A DNA stretch of 58,375 nucleotides from Micromonospora sp. H61 (lineage in GTDB: Bacteria > Actinomycetota > Actinomycetes > Mycobacteriales > Micromonosporaceae), in the NCBI RefSeq assembly GCF_018070325.1, contig NZ_JAGPXY010000037.1:1-58375 (forward strand), in the 5' to 3' direction. The notes beneath the pieces were generated by a model. It made no database searches and was not told where the DNA came from. It saw only the letters and a list, made by a program, of their open reading frames with translations. This document shows, one piece after another, positions 24,819 to 34,025 of the stretch (position 1 is the stretch's first letter; every line of letters begins with the position of its first letter). The position numbers and the translations under genes are program-made.

Positions 24819-25533
24819 GGATCTCGTCCTCCCTGGTCGGCTGGGCGCCCTGCTGACGCAGGTGCGCGACATCGTTGAAGGCGGTGAGGGCCAGGCGGTC
24901 CTCGCCGTCCGCCGACCACTCGGTGATCGAACAGTTGGCGATCACGTCCTGCCGGGTGAGCGCCATCAGCTCGTCCTCGGTCAACCCCTCCAGCAGATAG
25001 CGAAGCAGGAAGACCAGCGCGTCGTGGCCGAAGAGCAGCACCCGGCAACCCTCGTGGTCGCGGCGCAGGTCGCCCAGCAGCGTCCGCAGCCGCAGCGCCA
25101 CGTCCGTCCAGGACTCCCCACCCGGCGGCCGGTAGTAGAACTTGCCCAACCGCTCCCGGCGCTCGGCCTCGTCCGGGTACCGCCGGCGCATCCCGTGCCC
25201 GGTCAGTCCGTCGAGGATGCCCAGCTCCCGGTCGCGCAGCCGCTCGTCGCGGTGCACGGGAATGTCGGTGCCGGCCAGCGCCAGCCGCGAGGTCTGCACC
25301 GCCCGCAGGTACGGCGACACCACAGCCACGTCCGGTCGCCCCGCGTCCGGCAGCTCGGCCAGCCAACGGCCGGTCGCCCGAGCCTGCTCCTCTCCGGTCG
25401 GGGAGAGTGGCACGTCGGCGTCGCGGTGGGTGAGGTCGATCAGCTCCGCGCCCGACGCCTCGGCGTGCGTCGCCGCGACGTTCGCGGTGCTCTCGCCGTG
25501 CCGGACGATCCACAGGGTTGCCAGTTCCGCCAT
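24802..25533 (-). CDS. Histidine phosphatase family protein
   Basis: A 243-residue phosphoglycerate-mutase-like phosphatase. The catalytic RHGES motif follows the first strand (LWIVRHGEST), the second Arg is in SPYLRAVQTS, the acid is in RDRELGILDG, and the second His is in LLFGHDALVF. Substrate unknown. It overlaps nnrD downstream, a pairing that may reflect metabolite repair, though this is only an inference. Confidence 0.88.
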   Translation of the reverse strand: MAELATLWIVRHGESTANVAATHAEASGAELIDLTHRDADVPLSPTGEEQARATGRWLAELPDAGRPDVAVVSPYLRAVQTSRLALAGTDIPVHRDERLRDRELGILDGLTGHGMRRRYPDEAERRERLGKFYYRPPGGESWTDVALRLRTLLGDLRRDHEGCRVLLFGHDALVFLLRYLLEGLTEDELMALTRQDVIANCSITEWSADGEDRLALTAFNDVAHLRQQGAQPTREDEIHAEPV

Positions 25534-25585
25534 GCGGCCCCCCTACCCGGCACGAGCGTTTGGTAATCGGAGCGCCGTCCGCCGC

Positions 25586-26857
25586 CTAGCGGCGGCTCTG
25601 CCAGGGGCGCAGCCCTGCCTGGGGTGTCGACTCGTCGCGCCGGCGGAAGAGGTACGTGAAGGACTGGGCGGCCAGGGCCAGGAGTACCGCTCCCGTCCAG
25701 GCCCAGGGGACCATCGGAGCGGAGTGGCGTACCGCGAGGACGCCCAGCACCGGCGCGGCGGCGACGAAGAGGGACAGTGCGGTCGTGCTGACGCTCTGTC
25801 GAAAGCGCGCCGAGATGGCGAAGGCCGACCGGTCGTAGACGAGCAGTGCGGCGCCGAAGAGGGCCGCGGCCGCCAGGGCCACGCCCACCGAGGAGGTGAT
25901 CCTCGCGAAGGTGACCGGTAGGGCGATGAGGAAGGGGAAGACACCGCCGAACTCCGACAGCACGTTGCCCCACTTGGTGTACCGGCCGAAGCTGTTGGTT
26001 CGCAGCCGCGCCAGCTCACCGGAGGTGTTGGCATAGATGATCAGCGACGCGGTGGTGGCCAGGGCCGAGCACATCAGCAGCACCCGTACCCCGTCGGGAT
26101 AGGCCGGGGAGGCGAACGACAGGCCGAGCACGAACGCGATCGAGGCCAGGATGCCGCTGGAGAAGGCGATCCCGGCGGCGCTCTCGTCGGACTGCAGGGC
26201 CGCGAAGTCCTCCTTCTCGAACCGGGACAGCTCCAGGGCCGGCCCGGCGGGCAGGTTCACCAGTCCCGTGATGACGTTCTGCTCGCCGGCCAGCAGGGTG
26301 GCGATCTGTGCCGACGCGGCAACCGGGATCAGATAGCGCTCGTCGGCGTCGACGTACTCCACCCGTGACTTGTGCTGGCAGTAGTAGCGGTCGCGTCCAG
26401 GGCCGAAGTAGTCCGGCACGATGGTGCGCACGACGAACCCGCGGGACAGCAGCAACCCGAGCATGGCCAGGTTCTCCGGGCTGGTCACCGTGGAGATGGT
26501 CGGGTGGGGCTGCGCCCCGACCGCCCGTGCCCGCGCCACGAAGTCGTCGAGAAGTGCCGCACCCACACCGGTGCGCCGCTGGTCCGGGTGCACTCCGAGC
26601 CCACTCAGGTAGAGGTGATGGGCGCTCGGCAATTCGTACTGGAGGAAGCCGACGATCTCCGTGCCGGCGCGGACCACCCGGACGTGCCCGCCCGCGACGC
26701 CGTTCTCGATCTCGCTCGGCGCCGCTGGCTCGTGCGCCGGGTCGTCGGGCGGGAAACAGAGCGCGTCGAGGGCGAGCAGGGCGGGGATGTCCTCGATCTT
26801 CGCGTCGTCGATCCGTACGGCGGGTGCCCCACCCGATCTGGTCTTCTGCTGGCGCAC
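25586..26857 (-). CDS. GNAT acetyltransferase fused to a multi-pass membrane domain
   Basis: A 423-residue two-part protein. Residues ~10-150 form a GNAT domain: the acetyl-CoA loop is VHPDQRRTGVGAALL and the fold continues through TSPENLAMLGLLLSRGFV. The C-terminal ~190 residues hold about five or six hydrophobic segments (IAFSSGILASIAFVLGLSF onwards). The GTG at 26857 is the best start. Membrane-tethered GNATs of this layout are uncommon; the substrate may be a lipid-linked or membrane-near amine, which is a guess. Confidence 0.7.
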   Translation of the reverse strand: MRQQKTRSGGAPAVRIDDAKIEDIPALLALDALCFPPDDPAHEPAAPSEIENGVAGGHVRVVRAGTEIVGFLQYELPSAHHLYLSGLGVHPDQRRTGVGAALLDDFVARARAVGAQPHPTISTVTSPENLAMLGLLLSRGFVVRTIVPDYFGPGRDRYYCQHKSRVEYVDADERYLIPVAASAQIATLLAGEQNVITGLVNLPAGPALELSRFEKEDFAALQSDESAAGIAFSSGILASIAFVLGLSFASPAYPDGVRVLLMCSALATTASLIIYANTSGELARLRTNSFGRYTKWGNVLSEFGGVFPFLIALPVTFARITSSVGVALAAAALFGAALLVYDRSAFAISARFRQSVSTTALSLFVAAAPVLGVLAVRHSAPMVPWAWTGAVLLALAAQSFTYLFRRRDESTPQAGLRPWQSRR

Positions 26858-26944
26858 GACGCCATCCTGCCCGACCGGGTCAAGAAGTGCGATCGACGCC
26901 AGTCGGTGCCTGCTGATCACCTGACCACCGCGTACCCTCGGTGC

Positions 26945-27916
26945 GTGGCCACGACGGCGGAGGAGATTCAGGTGGGGGAGCGGCTGGTCCGCGTCTCCAG
27001 CCCCGACAAGCCGTATTTTCCCGAGCGTGGGCTGACCAAGCTGGACGTGGTCCGCTACTTCCTGGCGGTGGGCGACGGCATCCTGCGGGCGCTGCGCGAT
27101 CGGCCGACCATGCTGGAACGCTGGCCGCGCGGTGTCTTCGAGGGCGCGACGATCGCCACCCGGCAGACCAACAAGGGCGACGCGTTCTACCAGAAGCGGC
27201 TGCCGGCGGGAGCGCCCGAGTGGGTGCGGACCGCGCACATCACCTTCCCCAGTGGGCGTACCGCCGACGAAGTCGCGCCGAGCGAGTTGGCGGTCGTCAT
27301 CTGGGCGGCCAACCTGGGCACCCTGCGGTTTCACCCGTGGCCGGTCACCGCCGCCGACGTGGAACGCCCCGACCAGCTACGCATCGACCTGGATCCGATG
27401 CCCGGCGTCGGCTTCGAGCAGGTGGTGCCGGTGGCGCACGAGGTGCGGGCGTTCCTCGCCGAGCTGGGCATGACCGGCTACCCGAAGACCACCGGCGGTC
27501 GAGGGCTGCACGTCTACCTGTCGATCGAGCCGCGGTGGAGCTTCGGTGAGTGCCGTCGGGCGGTGCTCGCGCTGGGCCGGGAGATGCAGCGTCGGCTGCC
27601 GGACCTGGTCACCACCACCTGGTGGCGCGAGCAGCGGGACCGGCCGGTCTTCGTCGACTACAACCAGATGGCCCGCGACCACACGGTGACCTCGGCGTAC
27701 TCGATCCGGCCGACGCCGGCCGCGCTGGTCTCCGCGCCGCTGGACTGGTCGGAGCTGGACCAGGTCCGTCCGGAGGACTTCGACGTGCTCAGCATGCCGG
27801 CCCGGTTCGCCGAGCGCGGCGACCCGCACGCCGGCCTGGACGGTGACCGGCACTCGCTGGAACCGCTGCTGGAGTTGGCCGACCGCGACGGGCTGGAGGC
27901 CCCGCCGGAGCGCTGA
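26945..27916 (+). CDS. LigD-type primase-polymerase, stand-alone
   Basis: A 323-residue archaeo-eukaryotic-primase-fold polymerase of the kind fused in LigD. The N-terminal SSPDKPYFPERGLTKLDVV, the metal-binding RIDLDPMPG (DxD), KTTGGRGLHVYLS and FVDYNQMARDHTV all match the LigD polymerase domain. There is no ligase or nuclease domain, and no Ku gene nearby. Likely role is gap filling or primer extension in end joining or excision repair. The GTG at 26945 starts the conserved region. It converges on the Lrp gene with only 9 bp between stops. Confidence 0.9.
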   Translation: MATTAEEIQVGERLVRVSSPDKPYFPERGLTKLDVVRYFLAVGDGILRALRDRPTMLERWPRGVFEGATIATRQTNKGDAFYQKRLPAGAPEWVRTAHITFPSGRTADEVAPSELAVVIWAANLGTLRFHPWPVTAADVERPDQLRIDLDPMPGVGFEQVVPVAHEVRAFLAELGMTGYPKTTGGRGLHVYLSIEPRWSFGECRRAVLALGREMQRRLPDLVTTTWWREQRDRPVFVDYNQMARDHTVTSAYSIRPTPAALVSAPLDWSELDQVRPEDFDVLSMPARFAERGDPHAGLDGDRHSLEPLLELADRDGLEAPPER

Positions 27917-27925
27917 GCCCGCCGC

Positions 27926-28432
27926 TCACGCCCAGGGGCTGCCGGCCCCGTCGAACTCCTCGAAGACCAGCCAGGTGCGGGTGGACAGCACCCCGGGAAT
28001 GCTCTGCACCCGGCCCAGCACCACGTCGCGCAGCGCGGCGTTGTCCGGGGCGCGCACCAGCGCGAGCACGTCGTGGTCACCGCCGAGCAGCGCGGCGTGC
28101 TCGATGTAGCGCACCCGGGCCAGCTCGGCCGACACCTCCCGCCAGGTGTTCTGCTCGATGGTCAGGGCGATGTACGCCGAGGTGCCCAGCCCGGCCGCCT
28201 CGGGCGCCACCTGGGCCCGGAACCCGGTGATCACCCCGTCGCGGAGCAACCGCTCCACCCGCGCGTACGCGTTGGTGCGGGAGATGTGGATCCGTTCGGC
28301 GAGGGTGCGCACCGACGTCCGACCGTCGCGGACCAGCTCGTCGAGGATCCGCCGGTCGACCTCGTCCAGGGCTCGGGCCGATCGTCCCGATCCCGTACCC
28401 CGGCTCGCTTCGTCGGCGGTCTCCTGGCTCAC
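27926..28432 (-). CDS. bkdR: Lrp/AsnC-family regulator, probable BkdR
   Basis: A 168-residue Lrp-type DNA-binding regulator. The N-terminal helix-turn-helix is LDEVDRRILDELVRDGRTSVRTLAERIHISRTNAYARV, followed by a RAM ligand-binding domain with the LGGDHDVLALVRA segment. GTG 28432 is chosen because GGAGG lies about 8 nt upstream; an ATG at 28486 is also open. It is transcribed divergently from the branched-chain dehydrogenase operon, the usual place for BkdR, which senses branched-chain amino or keto acids. Confidence 0.85.
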   Translation of the reverse strand: MSQETADEASRGTGSGRSARALDEVDRRILDELVRDGRTSVRTLAERIHISRTNAYARVERLLRDGVITGFRAQVAPEAAGLGTSAYIALTIEQNTWREVSAELARVRYIEHAALLGGDHDVLALVRAPDNAALRDVVLGRVQSIPGVLSTRTWLVFEEFDGAGSPWA

Positions 28433-28477
28433 TGCTGGGCCCTCCGCATGCCAACCGTCCCGCCTTCCGTGTCGATC

Positions 28478-28486
28478 TTGAGTCAA
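28478..28486. promoter_or_regulatory. Candidate Lrp/BkdR half-palindrome
   Basis: TTGAGTCAA is a perfect short palindrome in the bkdR-bkdA divergent region, where an Lrp-type operator is expected. Single short site, so weak. Confidence 0.3.
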
Positions 28487-28537
28487 TCATCCACAAGCGG
28501 AAGCATAGGCTCACCACACGTCCCAGGAGGTTCCGCC

Positions 28538-29704
28538 GTGACGACCACTCCCCAGGCGGTCCGCAGGGCATCCCCGCGCGCCCGTCGAACGGTCACCCCG
28601 CCCGACCCGGCGCGCTCGTTGCTGCCAGACGCCGAGCCGGTCCGCCTGCTCGCCGAGAGCGGCACGCCGCTGCCCGCCCGCGCCGACTACCCCGAACCAC
28701 CCGCCGAGGTGCTGCGCGAGCTGTACCGCCGGATGGTGCTCGGCCGCCGCTTCGATACCCAGGCGACCGCGCTGACCAAGCAGGGCCGGCTCGCCGTCTA
28801 CCCGTCCTCGCGGGGCCAGGAGGCGTGCCAGGTCGGCGCGGTCCTCGCGGTCCGCGACACCGACTGGGTCTTCCCCACGTACCGCGAATCGATGGCGCTG
28901 GTTGCCCGAGGCATCGACCCGGTCGAGGTGCTCACCCTGCTGCGCGGCGACTGGCACTGCGGCTACGACCCGACCGAGGTGCACACCGCACCGCAGTGCA
29001 CCCCCCTCGCCACCCAGTGCGTGCACGCCGCCGGGCTGGCGTACGGCGAGGCGTACCAGGGTCGCGACACAGTGGCGCTGGCCTTCATCGGCGACGGCGC
29101 CACCAGCGAGGGCGACTTCCACGAGGGGATCAACTTCGCCGCCGTGTTCAAGGCGCCGGTGGTCTACTTCGTCCAGAACAACAAGTACGCCATCAGCGTC
29201 CCGCTGTCGCGGCAGACCGCCGCGCCGTCGCTGGCCTACAAGGGCGTCGGCTACGGCGTACCCAGCGAGCAGGTCGACGGCAACGACCCGGTCGCGGTGC
29301 TCGCCGTGCTCACCCGCGCGGTCGCCCACGCCCGCGCCGGCAAGGGACCGTTCCTGGTCGAGGCCCACACCTACCGGATGGAGCCGCACACCAACGCCGA
29401 CGACGCCACTCGCTACCGCGACGGCGCCGAGGTCGACGCCTGGCGGGACCGGGACCCGGTCGCCCGGCTGGAGACCTACCTGCGCGCCCGCGGTGTGCTC
29501 GACGACGCGGCGGTCGCCGAGATCGCCGAGCAGGCCGAGGCGTACGCGGCGGACCTGCGGACCCGGATGAACGAGCAGCCCACCGTCGACCCGCTGAGCC
29601 TCTTCGACCACGTCTACGCCGAGCCCACCCCGCAGCTGATCGAACAGCGTGAGCAGGTCCGCGCCGAGCTGGCCGCCGCCCACGCCGAGGAGGGTGACGC
29701 CTGA
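28538..29704 (+). CDS. bkdA: Branched-chain 2-oxoacid dehydrogenase E1 alpha
   Basis: A 388-residue E1 alpha subunit decarboxylating the 2-oxoacids of Val, Leu and Ile with TPP. The TPP motif spans FIGDGATSEGDFHEG to VQNNKYAISVPL. YRMEPHTNADDATRYR is the branched-chain-type phosphorylation-loop region, unlike the cluster E1 at 6243. The GTG at 28538 has AGGAGG 7 nt upstream. The operon continues with E1 beta (ATG overlap) and E2. Products are isobutyryl-, isovaleryl- and 2-methylbutyryl-CoA, starters for branched fatty acids and polyketides. Confidence 0.93.
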   Translation: MTTTPQAVRRASPRARRTVTPPDPARSLLPDAEPVRLLAESGTPLPARADYPEPPAEVLRELYRRMVLGRRFDTQATALTKQGRLAVYPSSRGQEACQVGAVLAVRDTDWVFPTYRESMALVARGIDPVEVLTLLRGDWHCGYDPTEVHTAPQCTPLATQCVHAAGLAYGEAYQGRDTVALAFIGDGATSEGDFHEGINFAAVFKAPVVYFVQNNKYAISVPLSRQTAAPSLAYKGVGYGVPSEQVDGNDPVAVLAVLTRAVAHARAGKGPFLVEAHTYRMEPHTNADDATRYRDGAEVDAWRDRDPVARLETYLRARGVLDDAAVAEIAEQAEAYAADLRTRMNEQPTVDPLSLFDHVYAEPTPQLIEQREQVRAELAAAHAEEGDA

Positions 29705-30705
29705 TGGCCACCACCATGGCGAAGGCGCTCAACACCGCGCTCGCCGACGCGCTCGCCGCCGACGACCGGGTCGTCGTCTTCGGTGAGGACGTCGGCGCGC
29801 TCGGCGGCGTCTTCCGGATCACCGACGGCCTCCAGGCCCGCTTCGGCGAGAACCGCTGCTTCGACACCCCCCTCGCCGAGGCCGGCATCGTCGGCTTCGC
29901 CGTCGGCATGGCCATGTCCGGCCTGCGCCCGGTGGTCGAGATGCAGTTCGACGCGTTCGCGTACCCGGCGTTCGAGCAGATCGCCTCGCACGTGGCGAAG
30001 CTGCGCAACCGCACCCGGGGCGCGCTGAGCGTGCCGATCGTCATCCGCGTGCCGTACGCGGGCGGGATCGGCGGAGTCGAGCACCACTGCGACTCGTCCG
30101 AGGCGTACTACGCGCACACGCCCGGGCTGAAGGTGGTCACCCCGGCGACTGTCGACGACGCGTACTCGCTGCTGCGCGAGGCGATCGAGGACCCCGACCC
30201 GGTGATCTTCATGGAGCCCAAGAAGCTCTACTTCGCCAGCGCCGAGGCGTCTCTGCCGACCCGCAACGAGCCGTTCGGTCGGGCCGTCGTGCGCCGGCCC
30301 GGACGCGACGCCACCCTGGTGGCGTACGGGCCGGCGGTGCCGGTCGCGCTGGAGGCCGCCGAGGCCGCCCGGGAGGAGGGGTGGGACCTGGAGGTCGTCG
30401 ACGTGCGCACCATCGTGCCGTTCGACGACGAGACCATCACCGCCTCGGTCCGGCGTACCGGCCGGTGCGTGGTGATCCAGGAGGCCCCCGGCTTCGCGGG
30501 CGTCGGCGCGGAGATCGCCGCCCGGGTGCAGGAGCGCTGCTTCCACGCGCTGCACGCCCCGGTGCTGCGGGTCGCCGGACTGGACATCCCGTACCCGGCG
30601 CCGATGCTGGAGCACACCCACCTGCCCGGCGTGGACCGGGTGCTCGACGCGGTGGCCCGCCTCCAGTGGGACGACCAGCCGGACGCGCGTTGGGCGGCGG
30701 CATGA
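29704..30705 (+). CDS. bkdB: Branched-chain 2-oxoacid dehydrogenase E1 beta
   Basis: A 333-residue E1 beta subunit: KALNTALADALAADDRVVVFGEDVG and the PYAGGIGGVEHHCDSSEAYY segment are typical of the branched-chain type. The ATG overlaps the stop of bkdA by a single base and its end overlaps the E2 gene (ATGA), giving strict translational coupling and probably equal subunit amounts. Acts in the cytoplasm with E1 alpha as alpha2beta2. Confidence 0.94.
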   Translation: MATTMAKALNTALADALAADDRVVVFGEDVGALGGVFRITDGLQARFGENRCFDTPLAEAGIVGFAVGMAMSGLRPVVEMQFDAFAYPAFEQIASHVAKLRNRTRGALSVPIVIRVPYAGGIGGVEHHCDSSEAYYAHTPGLKVVTPATVDDAYSLLREAIEDPDPVIFMEPKKLYFASAEASLPTRNEPFGRAVVRRPGRDATLVAYGPAVPVALEAAEAAREEGWDLEVVDVRTIVPFDDETITASVRRTGRCVVIQEAPGFAGVGAEIAARVQERCFHALHAPVLRVAGLDIPYPAPMLEHTHLPGVDRVLDAVARLQWDDQPDARWAAA

Positions 30706-32039
30706 CCATCGTCGAACGGACGCAGGTCTTCCTCCTGCCCGACCTGGGCGAGGGGCTGAGCGAGGCCGAGATCGTCGAGTGGCGGGTCGCCGTAGGTGAC
30801 GTGGTCACCGTCGACCAGAGCGTGGTCGAGGTGGAGACCGCCAAGGCCGTCGTCGACGTGCCCTGCCCGTACGCCGGACGGGTGGTCACCCTGCACGGCG
30901 CGGCCGGCGAGGTACGCCCGGTCGGCCAGCCGTTGATCACCATTGCGCCGCTGGACGGGGGCGACGAGCCCGCCGGGCACGCCACCTACCGCGAGGAGGA
31001 GCGCGCCGGCTCCGGCAACGTGCTGATCGGGTACGGCACCGGGCACGGCAGCACCACCCGTCGTCGGCGTCGCCCCCGCCTGGCGGTGGCCCCCGAACCG
31101 GCTGACGCCGGCCCGACCGGCGCGGCTGCCGCGTCCGGCGAACCGGCACCGCCTACTGCCGCCCTGGTCATCTCGCCGATCGTGCGGCGGCTGGCCCGGG
31201 AGCACGGCGTCGACCTCGACACGGTGCGAGGCACCGGACCCGGGGGTGTGATCCGCCGCGCCGACGTGCAGGCCGCGCTGACCGCGCCCGCCGCCCGGCT
31301 CGCCGCCGTGCCGGACCCGCAGGTCGGGTCGGCCCCGGCCGGGGACGGCGACGTCATCGTCCCGCTGACCGGCGTCCGCAAGGTGATCGCCGACAAACTT
31401 TCCCGCAGCCGGCGGGAGATCCCGGAGGTGACCATCTGGGTCGACGTGGACGCCACCGGGCTGCTGGAGACCCGCGCCGCGATCAACGCCGCGACGCCCG
31501 ACGCGCCGGTGAGCATCCTGGCCCTGCTGGCCCGGATCTGCCTCAGCGGACTGCGCCGGTTCCCGCAGCTCAACGCCCGGGTCGACACCGAGGCGCAGCG
31601 CATCGTCCAGTCCGCCGGGGTGCACCTCGGCATCGCCGCGCAGACCGACCGGGGGCTCCTGGTGCCGGTGCTGCGCGACGCCCAGCGGCTCACCACCGCC
31701 GAGCTGGCCGCCGAACTGGCGGCGACCACCGCCGCCGCCCGGGCCGGCAGCCTGCCCCCGGCCCGGCTGACCGGTGGCACCTTCACGCTGAACAACTACG
31801 GGGTGTTCGGCGTCGACGGCTCCACGCCGATCATCAACCACCCCGAAGCGGCCCTGCTCGGGGTCGGGCGGATCGTGGACAAGCCGTGGGTGGTCGACGG
31901 GCAGCTCGCCGTCCGCAAGGTGACGCAGCTCAGCCTCACCTTCGACCACCGGGTCTGCGACGGCGGGGTGGCCGGCGGTTTCCTGCGGCACGTCGCCGAC
32001 TGCGTGGAGCGACCGGCGCTGCTGATCGCCGCCGTCTGA
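30702..32039 (+). CDS. bkdC: Branched-chain 2-oxoacid dehydrogenase E2 acyltransferase
   Basis: A 445-residue dihydrolipoamide acyltransferase. One lipoyl domain with Lys48 (VEVETAKAVVDV), a linker with Arg-rich and Ala/Pro stretches, a peripheral-subunit-binding domain (ISPIVRRLAREHGVDL, GTGPGGVIRRADV) and the catalytic domain ending with TFDHRVCDGGVAGGFL. E3 is not encoded here and would be shared with other complexes, as is usual. A hairpin at 32052-32085 follows. Confidence 0.93.
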   Translation: MTIVERTQVFLLPDLGEGLSEAEIVEWRVAVGDVVTVDQSVVEVETAKAVVDVPCPYAGRVVTLHGAAGEVRPVGQPLITIAPLDGGDEPAGHATYREEERAGSGNVLIGYGTGHGSTTRRRRRPRLAVAPEPADAGPTGAAAASGEPAPPTAALVISPIVRRLAREHGVDLDTVRGTGPGGVIRRADVQAALTAPAARLAAVPDPQVGSAPAGDGDVIVPLTGVRKVIADKLSRSRREIPEVTIWVDVDATGLLETRAAINAATPDAPVSILALLARICLSGLRRFPQLNARVDTEAQRIVQSAGVHLGIAAQTDRGLLVPVLRDAQRLTTAELAAELAATTAAARAGSLPPARLTGGTFTLNNYGVFGVDGSTPIINHPEAALLGVGRIVDKPWVVDGQLAVRKVTQLSLTFDHRVCDGGVAGGFLRHVADCVERPALLIAAV

Positions 32040-32051
32040 CGCGTACCCCCT

Positions 32052-32085
32052 CGGCCCCGACGCTGCTGATGCGGCGCCGGGGCCG
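32052..32085 (+). terminator. Candidate terminator after bkdC
   Basis: CGGCCCC (32052-32058) and GGGGCCG (32079-32085) form a 7-bp stem with a 20-nt loop just after bkdC. No T tract follows. Confidence 0.4.
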
Positions 32086-32102
32086 GCGCACGTCCGGGGT
32101 CG

Positions 32103-32156
32103 CCGGCGGTGCCATCGAGGCCGGGGTTTCCCGGCGGTGCCATCGGGCCGGGTTTC
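32103..32156. repeat. Short tandem repeat, two imperfect units
   Basis: Units 32103-32130 and 32131-32156 share CCGGCGGTGCCATCG and a closing GGTTTC, differing by two deletions. A partial third copy (CCGGCGG) follows. It lies in the leader of the beta-helix gene. Confidence 0.65.
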
Positions 32157-32221
32157 CCGGCGGCCTCACCGGGAAGTCGGCCCCGCCGGAGCGCACCGAA
32201 CGCGTCGAAGGGAGCCCGCCC

Positions 32222-33907
32222 GTGGCCGTGGCGAACGAGCTGCTACTGAACTCGGTCCGGGTACGACGGCCCGCCTCGGCCGGCGCGCCGCTGTACTGCG
32301 ACGCGCTGGAGTACGGGCTCTCCGGTGACGGCGCGACAAACGACCAGCCGGCGCTGGCCGCCCTCGTGGACCGCCTCGGCGCCGGGTACGCCTCGGACGG
32401 ACGGGCCCGGGTCATCTACTGCCCGCCGGGCATCTACTCGATCCGGGACGCGGGCACTGTGTGGCGCAGCGGCGTGTCGCTGATCGGGGCCGGCCCGGCG
32501 GCGACCCGGTTCATGCTCAGCAACGAGGGCAACCGGGCCGACCCCACGCCGTTGGCCTTCTGGACCACGGTGCAGCACGGCGCCGACCGGGATCGGCACA
32601 TCGCCGACTGCACCTTCTCCGACTTCCAGATCGACGGCTCCGGCGTCGCCATGGCCGAGTACAACTACCTGGCCAAGGGCCTCGGCCTCCAGTACGTGGT
32701 GCGGGGCGTCTTCCGCAACCTCTACATCCACCACACCGCCGCCACCGGGCTGGGCTGCGACTTCCTCCAGGACTCCCTGATCGACGGCGTGGTGGTGGTC
32801 GGCTGTGGCCGACTGGACAACGGCGAGCAGATGGGCGGCGCCGGCATCGGGATCGGCATCGGCGGCTGGGGAGCGGTGGAACGGCTGACCATCGCCAACT
32901 GCACCGCCCTGGCCAACGGCACCAACGGCATCTTCCTGGAACTGCAGAAGGACTACTGGGCGCCGCCGCGCGGCTACCGCATCATCGGTTGCCACAGCCA
33001 GGGCAACCGCTTCGGCATCTCCGACTGGGGCGCCGACGGCCTGATCGTCTCCGCCTGCACCATGACCGGAAACCTGGAGACCGGGTTCGACGTGTCCGCG
33101 CAGGGCACCTCGTCGGTGGCCGGCCGGGGCGGGCTGCTCACCGACTGCGTCATCGACGGCAACATGTGCGACGGGGTCAGCGTCGGCAACAGCCCCGGCC
33201 CGTACACCGTCCGGGGCAACCGGATCAGCGGCAACGGCCGGCACGGCTATCACTCGCACGACCTGGGGCGCGGCTACCGGGGCTCGATCCGGGACGTGGT
33301 GATCGAGAGCAACGAGTTCTGGGGCAACGGCCTCGACGCGATCCGGATCGACCACCAGATGACCGACGCGGTGCTGCTCAACAACCGGATCCGCAACAAC
33401 GGACGGCAGTACGGCGAGGGCACCGGCGGTACCGGCGACGCCGTCCGCTACAGCGAGCGGTGCCTGGTGGACCGGTCGGCCAACTGGCCGCACGACGGGC
33501 ACCGGGGCAAGGTACTGCGGGTCGGGAAGGCCGTGGCCATGGTGGCCTCCAACACCGGCGACGAACTCACCCTCGCCCCGGTCCGCCCGGACGCGTTCAG
33601 CGCGTGGAGCGGGGACGTGCCACCGCCGGGGTGCGGATACGAACTGGCCGCCGCACCGAAGGTGCGGGCCGGCATCACCGTCGACGCGCCGTTCGACTCG
33701 GCCACCATCCGGGGTAACCGGGTCTGGGACAACCACGACGACCCGACCCAGACGCACGGGCTGTGGATCACCGAGCGGGGCAGTTGCGTGGACTGCCGGG
33801 TCGAGGACAACGACCTGGCCGGCAACGCCGACGAGGGGATGCGACTGGACACCCCGCCGGTGGGCGGACGGTGGCGGGACAACCACGTGGACAGCGACTG
33901 GAGCTGA
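32222..33907 (+). CDS. Right-handed beta-helix (pectate-lyase-like) protein
   Basis: A 561-residue parallel beta-helix protein. The N-terminal EYGLSGDGATNDQPALAALV resembles the pectate-lyase-3 opening, and there are many short Asn/Gly-rich rungs (NCTALANGTNGIFLE, VIESNEFWGNGLDAIRI, NDLAGNADEGMRL). No signal peptide is visible, in contrast to the other beta-helix protein at 52850. The GTG at 32222 follows GAAGGGAG. Likely a polysaccharide-active or surface-associated protein; no catalytic residues can be assigned. Confidence 0.75.
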   Translation: MAVANELLLNSVRVRRPASAGAPLYCDALEYGLSGDGATNDQPALAALVDRLGAGYASDGRARVIYCPPGIYSIRDAGTVWRSGVSLIGAGPAATRFMLSNEGNRADPTPLAFWTTVQHGADRDRHIADCTFSDFQIDGSGVAMAEYNYLAKGLGLQYVVRGVFRNLYIHHTAATGLGCDFLQDSLIDGVVVVGCGRLDNGEQMGGAGIGIGIGGWGAVERLTIANCTALANGTNGIFLELQKDYWAPPRGYRIIGCHSQGNRFGISDWGADGLIVSACTMTGNLETGFDVSAQGTSSVAGRGGLLTDCVIDGNMCDGVSVGNSPGPYTVRGNRISGNGRHGYHSHDLGRGYRGSIRDVVIESNEFWGNGLDAIRIDHQMTDAVLLNNRIRNNGRQYGEGTGGTGDAVRYSERCLVDRSANWPHDGHRGKVLRVGKAVAMVASNTGDELTLAPVRPDAFSAWSGDVPPPGCGYELAAAPKVRAGITVDAPFDSATIRGNRVWDNHDDPTQTHGLWITERGSCVDCRVEDNDLAGNADEGMRLDTPPVGGRWRDNHVDSDWS

Positions 33908-33976
33908 CCGGCCGCCGGCCGCCGTCCGGAGGCCCCGCCGATGGCGCCGGCGAGATCTTGGAGCTGAACGACATGC

Positions 33977-34006
33977 GGCGGCGGCCGGAAGGATCCGGCC
34001 GCCGCC
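33977..34006. terminator. Two-way terminator hairpin
   Basis: A perfect 12-bp stem, GGCGGCGGCCGG with its complement and a 6-nt loop, between convergent beta-helix and dehydrogenase-like genes. Confidence 0.75.
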
Positions 34007-34025
34007 ACTGTCGTGGTTGAGCTGA

